Shown one piece after another: positions 23,739 to 31,800 of a DNA stretch of 43,525 bases (position 1 is the first letter of the stretch; every line of letters starts with the position of its first letter). Below the pieces are notes generated by a model, which saw only the letters and a program-made list of their open reading frames with translations, was not told the origin of the DNA and did no database searches. The DNA is taken from contig CAILVI010000471.1 of assembly GCA_903837595.1 (NCBI GenBank), positions 1 through 43,525 of the forward strand. The letters are read 5' to 3'. Origin of the DNA: an uncultured Thiodictyon sp. (GTDB taxonomy: Bacteria > Pseudomonadota > Gammaproteobacteria > Chromatiales > Chromatiaceae). The translations under genes and the position numbers were made by a program.

Positions 23739-25028
23739 GTGAACGACATCCCGCTGACCGGACTCTTGATCGCCCTGGTGATCCTGATCGGGCTCTCGGC
23801 CTTCTTCTCGGGGACCGAGACGGCCCTGTTTACGCTCAACCGCTACCGGCTGCGCCATCATGCGGATAAGGGAAACCGGGGGGCGCGGCTTGCCCGTGTC
23901 CTCCTGGAGCGGCCGGACCGCCTGATCGGGCTGATCCTGCTCGGCAACACCTTCGCCAATATCCTGGCCTCCTCCATCGCCACCGTAATCGCCATGCACT
24001 GGGGCGGGGAGGCGAGCATCGGCATTGCGGCCGGGCTGCTGACCTTCATGGTTCTGATCTTCGGCGAGGTGGCACCCAAGACCCTGGCGACCCTCAAGCC
24101 GGAGCGCATGGCCTACCCGGCAGCCTATGTCTACACCCCGCTGCTGAAAATCCTCTATCCCGTCGTGTGGCTGATCAATTTCCTGGCCAACGGGGTGCTG
24201 CGCCTGATTGGTGTGCGGCGCGGAGCGGGATCGGGCACGGCCTTAAGCCGCGAGGAGTTGCGCACCGTGGTGAGCGAGGCCGGTGCACTGATCCCCGAGC
24301 GCAGCCGCTCCATGCTGCTCGCCATCCTGGATCTCGAAAGTGCCACGGTGGAGGACATCATGATCCCCCGCAATGAGGTCGAGGGCATCGACATCCAGGA
24401 CGACGCGGATGAGATTATCCAGTCCATCCGCCATGCTGGCTACACCCGCCTGCCACTGTTCGACGGCGGGATCGACAACCTGATCGGCGTCTTTCATTCG
24501 CGCAACGCCCTGCACGCACTGCTGGATGAGGGGCTTGGCAAGGACCACCTGCGAGCCATCGCGCAGGAGCCCTATTTCGTCCCCGCTGGTACACCGCTCT
24601 ACCAGCAACTTCAGAACTTTCAGCGGGAGAAGGAGCGTATCGCGCTGGTGGTGGACGAATACGGCGATTTCCTGGGTCTGATCACCCTGGTGGACCTGCT
24701 GGAGGAGATCGTCGGTGAGTTCACCACCGACCCCTCCGACAGCATCACTGAGATCCACCGGGTGGATGACGGCAGCCTGCTGGTGGATTGCGGCATCGGC
24801 GTGCGCGACCTCAACCGGGCGCTGCGTTGGGAGCTGCCGACCGATGGCCCCAAGACCCTCAACGGGTTGATCCTCGAATACATGGAGACCATCCCCGAGC
24901 CCGGCACCAGCCTGGTGCTGCATGGCCATCCCATGGAGATCATCCAGACGACCGAGAATACGGTGAAGACCGTCAAGCTGCCGCCGCGGGCGGGGCGCAA
25001 GGGGCGGCGGACGGAGCGAAAGGGGTAG
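23739..25028 (+). CDS. CorB/HlyC-CorC family membrane protein (CNNM + CBS)
   Basis: The 429-residue product has a DUF21/CNNM membrane domain (about residues 1-170) with FFSGTETALFTLNRYRL and FGEVAPKTLA, then a CBS pair (about 195-320) around MIPRNEVEGID and VVDEYGDFLGLITL, and a CorC_HlyC domain (about 335-415). Such proteins are linked to Mg2+/Co2+ efflux or resistance. It starts with GTG at 23739, 43 bp after amrA. Confidence 0.93.
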   Translation: MNDIPLTGLLIALVILIGLSAFFSGTETALFTLNRYRLRHHADKGNRGARLARVLLERPDRLIGLILLGNTFANILASSIATVIAMHWGGEASIGIAAGLLTFMVLIFGEVAPKTLATLKPERMAYPAAYVYTPLLKILYPVVWLINFLANGVLRLIGVRRGAGSGTALSREELRTVVSEAGALIPERSRSMLLAILDLESATVEDIMIPRNEVEGIDIQDDADEIIQSIRHAGYTRLPLFDGGIDNLIGVFHSRNALHALLDEGLGKDHLRAIAQEPYFVPAGTPLYQQLQNFQREKERIALVVDEYGDFLGLITLVDLLEEIVGEFTTDPSDSITEIHRVDDGSLLVDCGIGVRDLNRALRWELPTDGPKTLNGLILEYMETIPEPGTSLVLHGHPMEIIQTTENTVKTVKLPPRAGRKGRRTERKG

Positions 25029-25125
25029 GGGAGGGACGCCATTCCCGCCGGGACGCCGGAATCCAGGCCAGGGCGGGCCAGCTCTGGGTCGGCACGAACC
25101 CGAGGGCCCAAGCCGAACACATCTG

Positions 25126-25187
25126 CTGTTCTCGTTCGTTCTCGTTCCCAAGGTCCCCTTGGTAATGCGGTCTTGGAAGCTCTGCTT
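25126..25187 (+). repeat. REP-like element ending TCTTGGAAGCTCTGC
   Basis: It contains CTCGTTCCCAAGG and the complementary CCTTGG pair (25148-25162), then GCGGTCTTGGAAGCTCTGC. Related sequence occurs at 43330-43382 and its tail at 10082-10099. Confidence 0.6.
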
Positions 25188-25254
25188 ATCGTCTCCCCGG
25201 GCCTTGGTCATCGTTTCGGCCATTTGCCCCAGGGATAAGCCAGAATTTCCCATT

Positions 25255-25318
25255 CTCTGCGTCTCCGCGCCTCTGCGTGAGACATTATTGACTTACGCAG
25301 AGACGCGGAGGCGCAGAG
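25255..25318. repeat. Inverted repeat with 24-bp arms
   Basis: CTCTGCGTCTCCGCGCCTCT (start of arm 25255-25278) is complementary to the arm at 25295-25318 with two mismatches, with a 16-base loop. Long hairpins of this TCTGCGTCTCTGCG type are dispersed intergenic elements. Confidence 0.85.
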
Positions 25319-25366
25319 GAAGATCAGAATAGCCCGTCGGCATCGCGTTTGGTGGATCCGGCGCGC

Positions 25367-25440
25367 CTGGATCATCGCTCCGGTCGCGGGCCTCAGGGCG
25401 CAGAGCGCCCAACACCTGCGTGACACCGCCGGAGAGACTG
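25367..25440 (-). repeat. Dispersed ~75-bp repeat family, copy 4
   Basis: On the minus strand it reads CGGCGGTGTCACGCAGGTGT, TGGGCGCTCTGCGCCC, and near its end GAGCGATGATCCAGGC, in the same order as the copy at 6888-6971. It directly abuts a 90-bp palindromic repeat. Confidence 0.65.
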
Positions 25441-25451
25441 GGCCAGTATCC

Positions 25452-25541
25452 CCGTAGGATGGGTAGAGCGCAGCGAAACCCATCGTTTGCGCTTAGGTCA
25501 AGCGTTGATTGCTGGGTTTCGCTGCGCTCTACCCAGCCTAC
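25452..25541. repeat. Dispersed ~90-bp palindromic repeat, copy 2
   Basis: This is the best-formed copy: CCGTAGGATGGGTAGAGCGC and AGCGAAACCCATCG on one side, GGGTTTCGCTGCGCTCTACC and CAGCCTAC on the other, giving a near-perfect inverted repeat. Confidence 0.88.
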
Positions 25542-25580
25542 AACGAGCGCGGCGCTGCTCCGACCTGCGTCGCCGTCAAA

Positions 25581-26978
25581 TCAGAAGGGCTCGAACAGGG
25601 CCGCCTCGAAGGTGGTGCGGGCGGATTGGCGCAGCTTGGCGGCTTCGCTGCGTTTTTGCTCGGCCGACAAATGACTCGCATCAAGCAGCAATAGCAGCGA
25701 CTTTTGCTCAGCGATGGGTAGCAGCGGCACAGATAGTGCGGCGACCTCACGGCTATTGATCGAAGCCAAATTGGTTGTCTGCTTGGCCTTTGAGCGGAAA
25801 TAGCTCTGCCCGTGCCGGCTATTGATGACCGCCAAGACAAACTCGGGAAGCATCACATCTTGATCAAGGCGGACGCGCAGTATGTGATTCTGATGTACGC
25901 AATCGCGAATTTCGCCGCGCCATATTGCCGCGCGCCCGACCAACTCAGCGCTGTTTCCCTCGCAGAGCAGAAGATCGCCGACCTTAAGCAGTACCTTGGG
26001 TAAATCGGCGTCTGATACTTCGATAAATTTGATTTCCCGCAGGTCCAGTGTCCCACGCTGAACATTCGCGACGCGCAGATAGGGGCGGGCGAAGGTGCCC
26101 GGCCTGTTACCCGACCATTTCTGGATACCGTAAGCAATGGTTCCAACCGAACCTAATGCAACCATGGGCCAAACAGTGCCGCCGATGGTCGGCGGAAGGG
26201 ATGCTCGGAGGATTCCCTCATGGCTCCATTGGTCTAGGTCCTTGAAGCGTGCGATGAACAACGGCCGATCAGGCAAAGGCGGCGGGGGCAACATTCCCAG
26301 AGCCTCTTCAAAGCCATGCAAGCCCGCGCTTTCGATCTTCTCTGCCTCCTTTTCGAGCGTGGCAGCCCGCTCAATGGCATCCATATAGGCAGCGACCAAT
26401 GCATCTTGGTCTGCCAGGCTCGGTAGCGGAATCGTCAAAGCCTCAAAGTCGCTCGGCTTGATACGCGCCTTCGATGTATTGCCCGAGCGTAAGGCCGAGA
26501 CCCGCGACTTAAATGGCGCGGAACTGACCATCAGTCGCAGGAACTCCGATACTATTTGGGTGTCGTCGAGCCCATAAACCGGATATTCGGGACTCACCGC
26601 CAGATGCTCGAGATCGCTTGGCACAATACACAGCGAACCCTGGGCAACACGAATCTTGGAGATGATTAGATCGCCGGGACGAGCAAGAAGCAGTGGCCCT
26701 TTATAATTTCGCTTGTCTTCAGCCGTCCGTAAATGCAATGCCCCGCCAAAGCTGATCTTGGCAATGACATTGAGTTGTTCGAGCGATACTTCGTCTCTTG
26801 ATATTGGCTCGATCCTACGGGCCAATAGTCCTCTTAGGGCATGTTCGGCATATCGGCTGATGTATGCGCTTATTCCATCCTCGATCCAGCGCTCGATGTC
26901 CCTCCATCTGCGGATCAGGCAGTGGAGGGCCGCTGAAAATTTGGCGCATTCTCCGCTTTGGCCCCATTCTCCATCCAA
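25581..26978 (-). CDS. hsdS: Restriction-modification specificity subunit (HsdS)
   Basis: The 465-residue frame has the two target-recognition-domain layout of specificity subunits. The first half ends with the conserved helix region KPSDFEALTIPLPSLADQDA and LVAAYMDAIERAATLEKEAE, the second with NSREVAALSVPLLPIAEQKS. Each TRD shows the LLARPGDLIISK / LLKVGDLLLCEGN pattern. It recognises the DNA site for the upstream nuclease-methylase. As annotated (ATG 26978) it overlaps that gene by 64 bp; the N-terminal 20 residues look unlike HsdS, so the true start may lie about 60 bp inside. Confidence 0.88.
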   Translation of the reverse strand: MDGEWGQSGECAKFSAALHCLIRRWRDIERWIEDGISAYISRYAEHALRGLLARRIEPISRDEVSLEQLNVIAKISFGGALHLRTAEDKRNYKGPLLLARPGDLIISKIRVAQGSLCIVPSDLEHLAVSPEYPVYGLDDTQIVSEFLRLMVSSAPFKSRVSALRSGNTSKARIKPSDFEALTIPLPSLADQDALVAAYMDAIERAATLEKEAEKIESAGLHGFEEALGMLPPPPLPDRPLFIARFKDLDQWSHEGILRASLPPTIGGTVWPMVALGSVGTIAYGIQKWSGNRPGTFARPYLRVANVQRGTLDLREIKFIEVSDADLPKVLLKVGDLLLCEGNSAELVGRAAIWRGEIRDCVHQNHILRVRLDQDVMLPEFVLAVINSRHGQSYFRSKAKQTTNLASINSREVAALSVPLLPIAEQKSLLLLLDASHLSAEQKRSEAAKLRQSARTTFEAALFEPF

Positions 26979-29398
26979 GATAAAAAGGCTCGCCAGGCGG
27001 CCAAGGTGGTCTCGAAATCATTGGCCACCCCTTCCCCCGTCTCGCCGGTCGACGTGATCCCCACCGTCTTGGGGGCGGCAACGAAGACGGGATAATCGAA
27101 TAACTCGCGGACCCGTGCCCAGAGTGCCGCATTATGCGCCTCATCAATCGGGCGGTAAGCGGCCTTGAGTGCAGCCAGGGCCACGGCACTCGCCCCCTGC
27201 GCTTGAGTCAGGGCCACTTGCGCCTGACGTTTGAGTTCCGCTGCCTTTGCACCTTGGCCATGCTGGGCCTTGCCGGTCCAAGCCGGGGCGGCCTGGGTAG
27301 TCCGGCCAATCGCGCGCGGATAGGGCGGTGGTTCTCCGAGCTTCCAAGGCGGCAATTCCCGCCGTACCCCTAAGGTCGCAAGCTCAGACAGCAGGCGCGC
27401 GGCTTCGGTGTCACCGCCGGTCAGGATAGCCGGTGCGCTGGCGGCGTGCAGGGCATTGCGCTGTGCATCGAATCCGTTATCCAACTCAGCCTGAGCTTGT
27501 GCCCAGGCGGCATCCCAGGCAGTACTATCTGTCTCGGTGAAGCGTCGCAGAAAGACCAGCGATGCCTTTACAGTTGCATCGCTGGAGCGAAAGGTTTCGG
27601 GCGGCAGGCTGACCACGGCCATGAGCCTGGCACGGCCCTCGGCCCAGCGGCGTAGCCAGGCGAGCGATGGATTATTGAGATTGCCATCGGGCAGGACGAT
27701 GCCCATCCGGCCGCCAGGCTTGAGCAGGTTCAGGCAGCGTTCGACGAAAATCAGCTCGGTGGGTCTGTTGTTCTTACCCTTGCCGATCTCAAACAAATCG
27801 AGAATGGGTGTCTTGGCGATTTCCGCTTGCCGATGGAGTCGGTGACTCAACTGCCAGGGTCGCCCATAGCGTATCTCGCACCGGTCCAGATAGGCGAGAT
27901 CGAGGGAGACCTTGGATTCCGCGCTGGCCCCGACCTTTTGATCCGAGCCGACATTCGAGCCGAACGGCGGATTGGTCAATACCACATCGAAGCGCCCGCC
28001 GAAGATGCCGTTGATGTCGAGCAGGCCATCATGGTGATGGATGCCGCCATGCCCGTCGCCGTGCATGATCATGTTCATCTTGGCGGTGCGGGCGGCGCGC
28101 GGTTCGGCATCGGTGCCATAGATGCATTGCCAGGCCAGACGCCCGACGCGGCTATCGATCGGCTGATTGTTATCACCGCTCGGGAGCAATTGTTCATTGA
28201 ATCGCGCAAACGCGGCCTCGATTTCCCGATCTTCTTCCTCCTCGGGCAGGGCTTCCGCCTCGATCAGTGCGCGTGCCTCGTCCTTCTGCGCCTGGATATC
28301 GGCGACGATATGGTCGCGAACATACTCGAATGCGCGGATCAGAAAACCGCCCGATCCGGCGGCGGGGTCACAAATCAGCTCCCGCTCCCGCGGATCGATG
28401 AGTTGGACCATGAAATCGACGATCGGGCGCGGCGTAAAAAACTGGCCCAGTTCGCCGCGAAAGGTGGTTCCCAGGAACCGCTCAAAGGCCAAGCCTTTGA
28501 TATCGTCGCCGGTCTTTGAGAGGTCGAAGCGCTCCAGTTCCTTGACGATGCGGCGAAAGGTTTCCTTGGAAATGTCGAGCAGGTCGGTCTCTGAGAACAG
28601 GTCGTCCGCCCGATAATGCTGTTTGGTCAGCTCGAACAGACCGTCATGCACCAGCGGATCGTTGGGCATGCGCGAGGCATCGCGCCGGTCGAGATAGTCC
28701 GTCGTAAAAGTCCCATGCAGGCCGGTACGCTCGACATACATCTTGATGAACAGCACCTTGGAGATGGTGTCGAAGGCCCGTCCCGGGTCCATCTTATGCA
28801 CATCCCGCAGGATACTGTGGCACTTGAATAGCAGGTCCTGAAATTCCTTGCGGTTGAAAGCGCGCAATGAGTCGCGGATTTCTTGCAGCCGCTTGGCATT
28901 GCCCCAGTCCGCCGCCTTTGGGATCTCGTTGATGGCGACGAATTCGCCGGGCAGGCCAGGCACCAGCCGGAAGGTCGCCGTGTGCCGGCTATTGGTCGCG
29001 ATAAAGAACTCGCATCCCACGGCCCGGGTGTAGGACTCGCCTTGATAATAATCACCTACCAGGATCTCGATGCCGTCCGCTTTGCATTCGATGACCAGTA
29101 TGGGGGTACGGCTCGCCGTCTTTTCGTCGAGAGATTCCCATACCACGATATCGGCCCGCGGACTGCGATGCCCATGCAGGGTCCGCCGTTCCTGATCCAT
29201 TTGCTCCAGTGAGTAACCATATTCCTCTATCAAGATGCGAATGAAGCGCTGCCGCACGACCTCCTCTGGCTTGTTGCTGACGTCGCGCCATTCGTTGCGC
29301 AGCGGTACCCACAGGCGGTCGCCGTCCCGATGCAACTCATTGGCTGACGCCGGAAATGCCGTATTGGGGTCGGCGATGCGGGATATTTTCTTGGCCAT
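26915..29398 (-). CDS. Nuclease-methyltransferase fusion subunit of a BcgI-like restriction-modification system
   Basis: The 827-residue protein fuses an N-terminal HsdR_N-type nuclease domain with an N6-adenine methylase. The nuclease core PRADIVVWE (D83) and ILVIECKAD (E104-C105-K106) fits PD-(D/E)XK. The methylase has motif I DPAAGSGG (from D344) and motif IV NPPFG (from N476), plus LAWQCIYGTDAEPRAARTAK, typical of HsdM. No helicase/translocase domain is present here or nearby, so with HsdS this resembles the type IIB/IIG BcgI organisation rather than classical type I. The frame is open to 29464; ATG 29398 (MAKKISRIADPN) is preferred. A minus-strand terminator lies just upstream, so transcription starts in the gap. 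Confidence 0.9.
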   Translation of the reverse strand: MAKKISRIADPNTAFPASANELHRDGDRLWVPLRNEWRDVSNKPEEVVRQRFIRILIEEYGYSLEQMDQERRTLHGHRSPRADIVVWESLDEKTASRTPILVIECKADGIEILVGDYYQGESYTRAVGCEFFIATNSRHTATFRLVPGLPGEFVAINEIPKAADWGNAKRLQEIRDSLRAFNRKEFQDLLFKCHSILRDVHKMDPGRAFDTISKVLFIKMYVERTGLHGTFTTDYLDRRDASRMPNDPLVHDGLFELTKQHYRADDLFSETDLLDISKETFRRIVKELERFDLSKTGDDIKGLAFERFLGTTFRGELGQFFTPRPIVDFMVQLIDPRERELICDPAAGSGGFLIRAFEYVRDHIVADIQAQKDEARALIEAEALPEEEEDREIEAAFARFNEQLLPSGDNNQPIDSRVGRLAWQCIYGTDAEPRAARTAKMNMIMHGDGHGGIHHHDGLLDINGIFGGRFDVVLTNPPFGSNVGSDQKVGASAESKVSLDLAYLDRCEIRYGRPWQLSHRLHRQAEIAKTPILDLFEIGKGKNNRPTELIFVERCLNLLKPGGRMGIVLPDGNLNNPSLAWLRRWAEGRARLMAVVSLPPETFRSSDATVKASLVFLRRFTETDSTAWDAAWAQAQAELDNGFDAQRNALHAASAPAILTGGDTEAARLLSELATLGVRRELPPWKLGEPPPYPRAIGRTTQAAPAWTGKAQHGQGAKAAELKRQAQVALTQAQGASAVALAALKAAYRPIDEAHNAALWARVRELFDYPVFVAAPKTVGITSTGETGEGVANDFETTLAAWRAFLSWMENGAKAENAPNFQRPSTA

Positions 29399-29423
29399 CA
29401 GCTGGTTGTCTCTGGTCAAATAA

Positions 29424-29447
29424 AGAAAAAGCCGCCAGGAGGCGGCT
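29424..29447 (-). terminator. Rho-independent terminator of the 29590-30207 gene
   Basis: On the minus strand, AGCCGCC TCCT GGCGGCT is followed by TTTTTC. It lies 140 bp after the stop of the minus-strand gene ending at 29590 and 26 bp before the methylase gene start, insulating the two. Confidence 0.75.
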
Positions 29448-29589
29448 CTTTCTTGCTGAATCACACGCTAAACCGCGAGTGACTCAGGACGCTTCCTGAA
29501 AAAGTATGCTGTGCCGGCGGCCTAGTTGCAATCAGCCTGCTGCCAAGTGGCGAATTACTCGTTTCAAGCAGCGTTTGGCACGGCGCTCA

Positions 29590-30207
29590 TCAGGGCGCGC
29601 AGTTTACCACGATTTCATCGCTGAACTGCCCGAATTCCTTGTAATTCTTGACATAAACGGCCGTATACCGCCGCAGTTCGGGCTTGCCGGGCACCAGCAG
29701 GGGGCGCCGGTCGATAAAAGGCGAGACATTGGCCAAGCCCAGCAGCACCCAGCCGGTGTCACCTTCGCGCTGGCAGTAGAGGTGGATGGCGTCGCTCATC
29801 GGCCCCTTGGTGAAGTCGATCTGGATCTCGCCATCCGACAGATCCAGGCCACTCAGGCTCGGCTTGGCCGTGGCGGGCTTCGGGGTGTAGTCCGCGCCTT
29901 CCAGTCCCATCAGGGCACCCAGGGCTGGGGTATATTTGGCATGGGCCTTGATGCGGCGGCCAACGGCACGGAAGTTGCGCTCAACGCGGTCGCGGATGTC
30001 TTTCTTGCGCGCGACCGCATTTTTGTGCGCGGTGGCCGACTGGTCGGCCTCGGCCACCCCGGCATGGAGTTCCGCCGCCCCGGTCTGCAATTGCGCCAGG
30101 TCCTCGGGCAACAGACAGTCTCCGGCCTCCTTGGCACGGGCGAGAAATTTATCCAGCAAACGGAGAAAGTCGGCATCTGAAGGGGGAACATAGTCTGATT
30201 TTGACAT
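29590..30207 (-). CDS. Conserved-looking hypothetical protein, coiled-coil plus Fn3-like end
   Basis: The 205-residue product has a helical N-terminal half (DADFLRLLDKFLARAKEAGD, then ATAHKNAVARKKDIRDRVER) and a beta-rich C-terminal half. A Pro/Thr linker (ADYTPKPATAKPSLSG) and a strand pattern ending RRYTAVYVKNYKEFGQFSDE follow. This matches a recurrent family of uncharacterised proteins (DADFLxW... start, PVSxTVSATI-type end) whose function is unknown to me. There is no signal peptide. AGGAGAGG precedes the ATG at 30207; the frame is open to 30345. The 21-bp repeat arrays begin 209 bp upstream of its start. Confidence 0.72.
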   Translation of the reverse strand: MSKSDYVPPSDADFLRLLDKFLARAKEAGDCLLPEDLAQLQTGAAELHAGVAEADQSATAHKNAVARKKDIRDRVERNFRAVGRRIKAHAKYTPALGALMGLEGADYTPKPATAKPSLSGLDLSDGEIQIDFTKGPMSDAIHLYCQREGDTGWVLLGLANVSPFIDRRPLLVPGKPELRRYTAVYVKNYKEFGQFSDEIVVNCAP

Positions 30208-30415
30208 CGTGCCTCTCCTGATTGGATCGATCTTGAGGATTGCGTGGGTGTTAGGCTTCCGGCGCGATCTTGGGATACGCCAGACGCTTTCTACCGCGTC
30301 CGATGCGACGGCCTCCTTGCGGTTGCGCCTTCGGCTAGGCGCCAAATAAGTATAGCTGGTTCGCCAGAATCTGTTCGCGGGTGTGTTTGGATGCAGCGCC
30401 TGGCCCCGAAGGTCA

Positions 30416-30562
30416 TCTGCCGCGCAGCAGAAATAATCTGCCGTCCGGCAGAAATCGTGTGGGACCCGGTAGGCAGAGTCCGCAAGCTGGCGGAGATCAT
30501 CTGCCGCCCGGTAGAAGCAGTCTACCGCCAGGCAGTTTACATCTGCCTTCTAGAATCGAAAA
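30416..30562 (+). repeat. 21-bp tandem hairpin array A (7 units)
   Basis: Seven consecutive units start at 30416, 30437, 30458, 30479, 30500, 30521 and 30542, an exact 21-bp spacing. Most read TCTGCC, four variable bases, then GGCAGA or GGTAGA, then four to five spacer bases. Each full unit can form a six-pair hairpin. Units 3, 4 and 7 are more divergent. Confidence 0.85.
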
Positions 30563-30606
30563 AAACGGTTATTTTTCATTAACGTAGTCATGCGCGACAG
30601 AGGGCT

Positions 30607-30795
30607 TCTGCCGGCTGGTAGGAAGCCTCTGCCATCTGGCAGAAAGTCGCTACCAGCCGGCAGGAAGTGTCTTCCGCCGGGTAGAAGAGGTCTGCCCCAC
30701 GGTAGAAAGTATCTGCCAGCCGGCAGAAAGGGTCTGCCACCTGGTAGACGGTTTCTGCCGGCTGGCAGATGCCTTCTACCAGGCCCAAGAAGGGC
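30607..30795 (+). repeat. 21-bp tandem hairpin array B (9 units)
   Basis: Nine units start at 30607, 30628, 30649, 30670, 30691, 30712, 30733, 30754 and 30775, again every 21 bp. The consensus is TCTGCC-NNCY-GGYAGAAAGNN. Array B is separated from array A by 44 bases and is two bases out of phase with it. Open frames through it (LPAGRK-type heptapeptides) exist only because 21 is a multiple of three and the unit lacks stops. Confidence 0.88.
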
Positions 30796-30912
30796 TCCGC
30801 ATTACGATAGCAAGGGAGTCGCTATCGCCCAGGACCGATATCGCAAGTTTCCTATCACAGCTTGGCGCCTTGGCGTGACAAACTGCTTTTTCTAGGTTCA
30901 AGGTAACCCCCT

Positions 30913-31211
30913 GTGAGATATCCAATCGCAATCGAGCCGGGCGATGACTGCAACGCCTTTGGCGTGGTGGTTCCGGACCTGCCCGGCTGTTTTTCGGCAG
31001 ACGACACGCTGGATGCGGCCCTGGCCAACGCCGGCGAGGCCATCGCCCTGTGGGTTGAAACGGTCTTAGACGCTGGGGGGCTGTACCGCCCCCGGGACGG
31101 CTGGAGACCCATCGCGCCAATCCGGACTTTGTCGGCTGGGTCTGGGCTTTCGCAGAAATCGATCCGGCCCCGGTCTCGGATCACGCTAAGCGGATCGATA
31201 TTCCCTGTTAG
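30913..31211 (+). pseudogene. hicB: Frameshifted HicB-family antitoxin
   Basis: The first frame (GTG start) reads MRYPIAIEPGDDCNAFGVVV, PDLPGCFSADDTLDAALANA and EAIALWVETVLDAGG, a typical HicB N-terminus. After a run of six G residues (31075-31080) it leaves the family. The frame one base away then gives LETHRANPDFVGWVWAFAEI, DPAPVSDHAKRIDIPC and a stop (31209-31211), the expected HicB C-terminus. One missing G restores a continuous protein of about 99 residues. The partner toxin HicA is not present upstream, so the locus looks like a decayed remnant unless the G run is an assembly error. Confidence 0.8.
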
Positions 31212-31214
31212 GTC

Positions 31215-31304
31215 CTACAGGTTCGTTCCGGTACATAAGGTAACGAAGTCCCTGGCATCTCTCCGCAACGCGGCGGGCGCTTCTGCCAGATCGGGCAGGC
31301 TCAC
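31215..31304 (-). pseudogene. Truncated HEPN-domain gene fragment
   Basis: A GTG at 31304 overlaps the stop of the nucleotidyltransferase remnant (GTGA), the usual arrangement of MNT-HEPN pairs. The frame encodes MSLPDLAEAPAALRRDARDF and nine more residues, then a stop. The start matches HEPN proteins, but the Rx4-6H catalytic part is missing. The fragment ends next to the hicB remnant, so a deletion junction lies near 31215-31240. Confidence 0.5.
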
Positions 31305-31617
31305 ACGCTAATCCCGTCCCGCTCTATCTCGCCCATGAGCAGTCGCGGCACATCGTGGCCATTTTCCGCCAGGGCGATGGGGTGGATCGCCTGACCGCTC
31401 TCCAGGATCAGGTCGTAGGCCGCGTCCGCCAGTGTGTCCGTGTCTGCACAGGTGGCACCGTGGCGCAGGAACACGGCCAGGTCCCAGCGGAGGCCAAACC
31501 GGCTTGCCGACGCGCCCTGGACCCGAACAGGACGACGCGCGCGACTCGGCCAGGCAAGGCCGCCTCCGCGCGCTCCTTGAAGCGGCGCATCAGGTCCAGA
31601 TCGGGTGTGGGGTTCAT
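31301..31617 (-). pseudogene. Frameshifted MNT-type nucleotidyltransferase
   Basis: From ATG 31617 the frame reads MNPTPDLDLMRRFKERAEAA and RVARVVLFGSRARR, the GSxARG motif start of minimal nucleotidyltransferases. The frame breaks between about 31490 and 31510. Another frame continues RWDLAVFLRHGATCADTDTL, the expected DxD strand region, and ends GEIERDGISV at a stop overlapping the HEPN fragment start. MNT proteins act as antitoxins of HEPN toxins. The frameshift and the lost HEPN body indicate an inactive pair. Confidence 0.7.
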
Positions 31618-31800
31618 GTTCGGAGAGGGCCAAGCGGCTAGAGATGACAGTAGACGATAGCACTCTCCTGGGGTGTTTGCCGCTTTCTGGCCTACCCCGC
31701 GAGCGGTAGAGGGGTCTGACCGGTTACGATGCACACCATCGTTCAGTCACGCACAGCCCTGGGCTCCCCGGTGTCGCTGTGCCACACGAGGGTTGCGGTC

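Larger units (their letters stand above)
25029..25580. other. Repeat-rich intergenic spacer
   Basis: No gene is supported in these 552 bases. They hold four structured repeats: a 62-bp element with CCAAGG/CCTTGG arms (25126-25187), a 24-bp-armed hairpin (25255-25318), a minus-oriented copy of the 75-bp family (25367-25440) and a copy of the 90-bp palindromic repeat (25452-25541). Confidence 0.7.

Noticed and set aside
30416-30795. CRISPR array
   Set aside because: The 21-bp period is too short for repeat plus spacer, the variable bases are inside and between palindromes, and there are no cas genes.
30590-30895. 101-codon frame of LPAGRK-type heptapeptide repeats
   Set aside because: No ribosome binding site; the frame exists because the 21-bp unit is a multiple of three and lacks stops. 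Array A reads the same peptide type in a different frame.
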